Part shown: positions 10,301 through 12,711 of the stretch, one piece after another
Layout of the letters: the number at the start of each line of letters is the position of its first letter
How positions within the stretch are numbered: position 1 is the stretch's first letter
Assembly (NCBI GenBank): GCA_903921665.1
Contig: CAIXQT010000082.1
Span: forward strand, 1 to 12,711
DNA length: 12,711 nucleotides
Source of the DNA: an uncultured Opitutia bacterium
GTDB taxonomy: Bacteria; Verrucomicrobiota; Verrucomicrobiia; Opitutales; UBA953
Direction: 5' to 3'
Program-made: the position numbers and the translations under genes
The notes under the pieces: generated by a model
What the model was told of the DNA's origin: nothing
Databases searched by the model: none
What the model saw: only the letters and a program-made list of their open reading frames with translations

Positions 10301-12711
10301 ACGCTCACCAAGAACGGCACCGGCACGCTCACGCTGGGTTCCGGCGGCGCCGGCGTCTTTGCCGGTACGGGCGCGATCAGCATCACGGGCGGATCCATCG
10401 TGGTCGCCGCCGGTTCGTCCTTCTCGGGTAACAAGAACCTGAGCTTCGGTGGCACTGGGGTGTTCCAGTTCAACGCCGCGTCCGCGGCGACGACGCAGAA
10501 TTTCGGTTCGCTCGGCTTCACGGCCGGCGGCGGCGTCGTCCAGTCCACGTATACCAGCGGCGGCAACGCCGCGCTCAATTTCAGCGCGCTCGGCAGCCGC
10601 ACGAATGGCGCGGACGCCCTCTTCGTCGTCCAAGGCGGAGCCAACGGCACCACGAACAAGATTTCTTTCACGACCGCGCCTTGGACGGCGGGTACGCTCA
10701 GGGCGGATTATTTCGTCAGTACGGCCTACCCGACCACGACCGTCGCCCCGGCGGACTTCGCGATCTACGATGCGGGTCTCTTCCTTCGGGCCGTCAATTG
10801 GGGTTCCGACACCACGCTCGCCGCCACGGTGGCCGCTTCCTCCGCGCTCACGACGACCAAGGCGAATTGGATCAATGCGACGAGCGGCACGACCGGCACG
10901 GTGACCCAGGGTTCTGGCGTCACCATCAACGGACTTAAGCTCACGGGGAGCGCCACGCTCATCGCGAACGGCTTGGTCAACACGCCGTCCGTGCTGGCTT
11001 CCGAAAACACGACTTCGACCATCTCCGGTTCGGCCGGCCTGACCGCGCCCACCGGCAAGGACCTCCTCGTCCGCGTCGACGCCCCGAGCGATACGCTGTA
11101 CATCAGCGCTCCGATCACTTCCGCCACGACGGGCGGCCTCACCAAGGCAGGGCAGGGCACCTTGGTGGTGTCGGGCTCCAACGGTTTTTCGGGCAACATC
11201 TTCATCAATGGCGGCACGCTCTCGATGTCGGGCAACGCTTACAACGGCGCCGATCCCGCGACCGGCCCGCTCGGCGCCGCCGGCACGGCCCGCCAGATCG
11301 TCCTCAATGGCGGCAAGTTCCAGCTGAGCTCGGGTATCTTCAATCCGAACCTCAACACGAAGCAGTTCACCATCGGTACGGGCGGCGGCGCGCTCGACCT
11401 TGGCGCTTCGGCCGTCATCAAGCTCGACGATGTCGGCCAGCTCTCCGGCGGCGGTAATCTCCGTATCACCGGCGCGTCGACCAGCTCGGTCACCTTCGCC
11501 AACACCAACGCGGGCTTCACCGGGAACGTCGCCTTCACCGCCGGCACCCTCGCGCTCGGCGGCGTCAATCCGCTCGGCACCTCGGCCGCCCAGACGCTGG
11601 TGATGACGACCAACGCCACGGCGCTCGACGTCCAAGGCACCGTTCCGAACACCATTTGGATCGCCGGCACGGGCATTTCCAGCGGCGGAGCGGTGCGCAG
11701 TTCCGCGACCGGCGGCACCCTGTCCGGGCCGATCTTCCTGGACTCCTCCGTGACGTTCAATCTTTCCAACCCGGTCACGGTCTCCGGTGCGGTCAAGCAG
11801 GTCGGCGGCATCGCCGGTCTGACCAAGGAAGGCCCTTCCATCCTGACCCTCAGCGGCGCCAATAACTTCACCGGCGGCCTCACGATCAACAACGGCGCGG
11901 TCAACCTCGGCAACACCGCCGCGGCCGGCCCGGGCAGCGACGTCATCACGCTTAGCTCCACCGCGATCGGCACGGCGCTGCAGCTCAGCGGCGGCATCAA
12001 GGTCTACAATGCCGTCACCACGGGCTCCTCGAACAACCAGCTGTTCGGAGGCCTTAATTTCGGCGGCATCATCGAGAACGTCTCCGGTGACAATACCTAT
12101 GTCGGCGCCATCGGCATGGCCGTCGATACCGCCATCGGTTCGTCCGCCGGCAACCTGACGATCACCGGCGGCATCCAGGAGAACACCACCGAACGCCAGC
12201 TCTACTTCACGGGCGCAGGCAACATCACCCTGGCGGGGACGAAGATCACCGCTTCCGGCGGCTCGACGAACAACCAGTACTATTCCATCCAGAAGTACGG
12301 CACGGGCTCGCTCATCATCACCAACGCGCAGGATGTCCTGATCAACACCGGCATCACCGGCGGCGCGTTCATCCTCCGCCAAGGCACGGTGAATCTGACG
12401 GGCGACGCCACCTGGCGCACGCCGCTCTTCCTCGACCAGGGCTCCACGCTGCTGATCGACCACGCGACCGGCGAGCGCTCGACCTTCGGCCGCCTCTCGA
12501 CCGCCTACATCGACGGAAACGGCGTCTTCCAGAATGGCACGGGCTACAACGTCACCTTCCGTGGAGGTAACCTCACCATCGTCGGCGGCACCTCGCCCAA
12601 CGACACGGCGGAATATTTCAGCAGCGGCACGTTCAATCGTGGCTCGTCGGTGATCACCCTCCGGGCGGTGAACACCAACGCCACGCGCCTGAAGTTCACC
12701 GGCGCCATCAC
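7331..12711 (+). CDS. Giant exported autotransporter-associated beta-strand (PATR) repeat protein, 3' truncated
   Basis: Open from ATG 7331 to the window end without a stop: 1793 codons, C-terminus missing. Residues 1-32 are a signal peptide (basic start, hydrophobic LMAAAMMIAG core, cleavage near ARA/AN). The mature N-terminus (NIFWDANG ... GSWDTTTANWYN) is typical of verrucomicrobial PATR proteins. The rest is a long beta-helix-like tract rich in Gly, Thr, Ser, Ala and Asn, with at least ten PATR-type repeats of the form LTKxGxGTLTLSGxNxFTG. I see no Cys after residue 12. The role is probably a cell-surface or outer-membrane adhesin or structural protein. Whether it ends in a beta-barrel, a sorting signal or neither cannot be seen. 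No Shine-Dalgarno precedes the start. It has its own long AT-rich leader, separate from the permease operon. Family call is firm; function is inferred. Confidence 0.9.
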   Translation, partial: MVPPKFVSPLRCATLMAAAMMIAGPAPEARAANIFWDANGAVANLGGAGSWDTTTANWYNAGGATTASGTNAPTTYTFTGADKAYFAGTGATVTLATNPALDGLVFRTSAFTLNAASAQTITLGSAGIALESTAGVTTLGANVGLVLGSSQTWTNGAAANALVVNGVISGSASLVLEGGTGGIQLLNAANTFTGPLTWSAGTLQVTKLANAGVASTIGAASGDAANLTLGTNTTFKWVGDGVLGTNDSTDRLFTLGALAGAAGGLTIDASPTVDSTKAVRFTNTGALGLPPGADTYVRTLTFTGTGGTVANPNLFAPVISDNGDTYNFISNTGLIKDGTGVWKLTGANTFAGPVQILNGTLTITNIQNGLTGSGLGASDSGNAGNNLLIGGATTVGTLRFEGSGGVNNLTDRLFKINAGGATIDASGAAGTPLLFKAFASLSLLGTTARTLTLTGTNTDGNYLAQIIPDYSGSAQTSVVKNGTGTWLLKGESTYTGGTTVNAGTLRMAEGHTAFGTGAITINGGMLDLGTSVVETTQGGNKYYTGTITVQGGELAALAGGSIDVSKVVGISGTISAPMYSLTSGFSKNTANTLVISGYNRYMGGTALSQGVVQVGHKFAFGATASQILVLSGSPTLSSASTTAYVLPNNVTFGAGAVLGDAVKTGALTFAGTVDLGSSVRALVINSDITFAGALLTATGGISKSGAGTLTLASAGSYSGGVTIGAGRVRVGNNAALGSGALVLNDTAVISSNNFTGAGVGDYQLANPVTLGGNVTLGHAVDNGILTFAGAIGLGTSVTRIVTVNSDIAFTGLLSSGASANLTKAGPGQLTLSNNNTFTGALAINAGTVRASVSAGALGLGTLNLAGGSLQLANDSAVSFNRNTTVSASSSIVADRISDGAGVGYTLGTLSLGAFTLNSSVGNYVISGASGVTFGAATLTGAATISTNNSLIYAATNTTTLASLTRTSQALTVSGTGNLTITGGDATATSGTLTKNGTGTLTLGSGGAGVFAGTGAISITGGSIVVAAGSSFSGNKNLSFGGTGVFQFNAASAATTQNFGSLGFTAGGGVVQSTYTSGGNAALNFSALGSRTNGADALFVVQGGANGTTNKISFTTAPWTAGTLRADYFVSTAYPTTTVAPADFAIYDAGLFLRAVNWGSDTTLAATVAASSALTTTKANWINATSGTTGTVTQGSGVTINGLKLTGSATLIANGLVNTPSVLASENTTSTISGSAGLTAPTGKDLLVRVDAPSDTLYISAPITSATTGGLTKAGQGTLVVSGSNGFSGNIFINGGTLSMSGNAYNGADPATGPLGAAGTARQIVLNGGKFQLSSGIFNPNLNTKQFTIGTGGGALDLGASAVIKLDDVGQLSGGGNLRITGASTSSVTFANTNAGFTGNVAFTAGTLALGGVNPLGTSAAQTLVMTTNATALDVQGTVPNTIWIAGTGISSGGAVRSSATGGTLSGPIFLDSSVTFNLSNPVTVSGAVKQVGGIAGLTKEGPSILTLSGANNFTGGLTINNGAVNLGNTAAAGPGSDVITLSSTAIGTALQLSGGIKVYNAVTTGSSNNQLFGGLNFGGIIENVSGDNTYVGAIGMAVDTAIGSSAGNLTITGGIQENTTERQLYFTGAGNITLAGTKITASGGSTNNQYYSIQKYGTGSLIITNAQDVLINTGITGGAFILRQGTVNLTGDATWRTPLFLDQGSTLLIDHATGERSTFGRLSTAYIDGNGVFQNGTGYNVTFRGGNLTIVGGTSPNDTAEYFSSGTFNRGSSVITLRAVNTNATRLKFTGAI
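7850..12403 (+). repeat. Ten PATR repeats within the giant protein
   Basis: Repeats begin near 7850, 8330, 8762, 9083, 9431, 9791, 10304, 11138, 11819 and 12287. Clear examples are LTKAGQGTLVVSGSN (11138) and LTKEGPSILTLSGANNF (11819). The first and last are weak matches. Spacing is irregular, with a wide gap from 10408 to 11138. Confidence 0.8.
9260..9880 (+). repeat. Internal tandem duplication of about 118-120 residues in the PATR protein
   Basis: Residues from 644 (YVLPNNVTFG, then ALTFAG, VINSDITFAG and a PATR repeat) recur from 762 (YQLANPVTLG, then ILTFAG, TVNSDIAFTG and a PATR repeat). The offset is 354 bp at the start and 360 bp at the PATR motif, so one two-residue indel separates the copies. 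Confidence 0.75.

Noticed and set aside
7316..12463. A 1715-codon open frame on the minus strand opposite the PATR gene
   Set aside because: It is codon-aligned with the sense gene, so its stops would require sense TTA, CTA or TCA codons, which GC-rich codon choice avoids. Its translation is Arg/Asp/Gly/Ala low-complexity with no domain, and the sense frame has a signal peptide and PATR repeats.

Overview
The window is GC-rich, densely coding bacterial DNA. A PVC-type cytochrome c heme-binding protein, a secreted SMP-30 lactonase and a giant exported protein built from autotransporter-associated beta-strand (PATR) repeats point to a Verrucomicrobiota lineage, perhaps Opitutae-like. That placement is inferred from protein families, not from a marker gene. 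None of the six start codons in view has a recognisable Shine-Dalgarno sequence.

Layout. 1-1155 (+): C-terminal part of a heme protein (CxxCH at residues 107-111 of the visible part). 1155-1398: convergent intergenic DNA with a perfect hairpin, a heptamer repeat and REP-like hairpins. 1399-2361 (-): exported SMP-30/gluconolactonase. 2404-3156: a REPtron, meaning a REP-associated tyrosine transposase (RAYT, 2539-3006, -) bracketed by GTAG-headed hairpins, including an identical 57-bp paired hairpin on each side. 3284-6478 (+): a tight three-gene operon of zinc alcohol/polyol dehydrogenase, short-chain dehydrogenase and GntP-type gluconate permease. The classes and order match Escherichia coli idnD-idnO-idnT. 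6476-7018: a G-rich hexamer repeat, then a tandem array of about 200-bp units each carrying two opposed hairpins. 7021-7330: an AT-rich leader. 7331 to the window end (+): the first 1793 codons of the giant PATR-repeat protein, which runs off the window.

How the genes may work together. The operon looks like sugar-acid uptake (GntP) followed by two NAD(P)-linked oxidoreductases that interconvert aldonates and keto-aldonates. The nearby lactonase has a signal peptide and could make aldonates outside the cytoplasm from sugar lactones. The heme protein belongs to a family often fused to sugar-dehydrogenase-like domains. A periplasmic oxidation, lactone hydrolysis, uptake and cytoplasmic oxidation route is therefore plausible but inferred.

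The most distinctive content is between the genes: 16 GTAG-headed hairpins (one with GTGG, one with a degraded head) sharing one architecture (GTAG, a stem of about 9 bp starting GG, a 3-4 nt loop, then G) while stem sequences are swapped with pairing preserved. Several period-6 and period-7 microsatellites lie beside gene ends.
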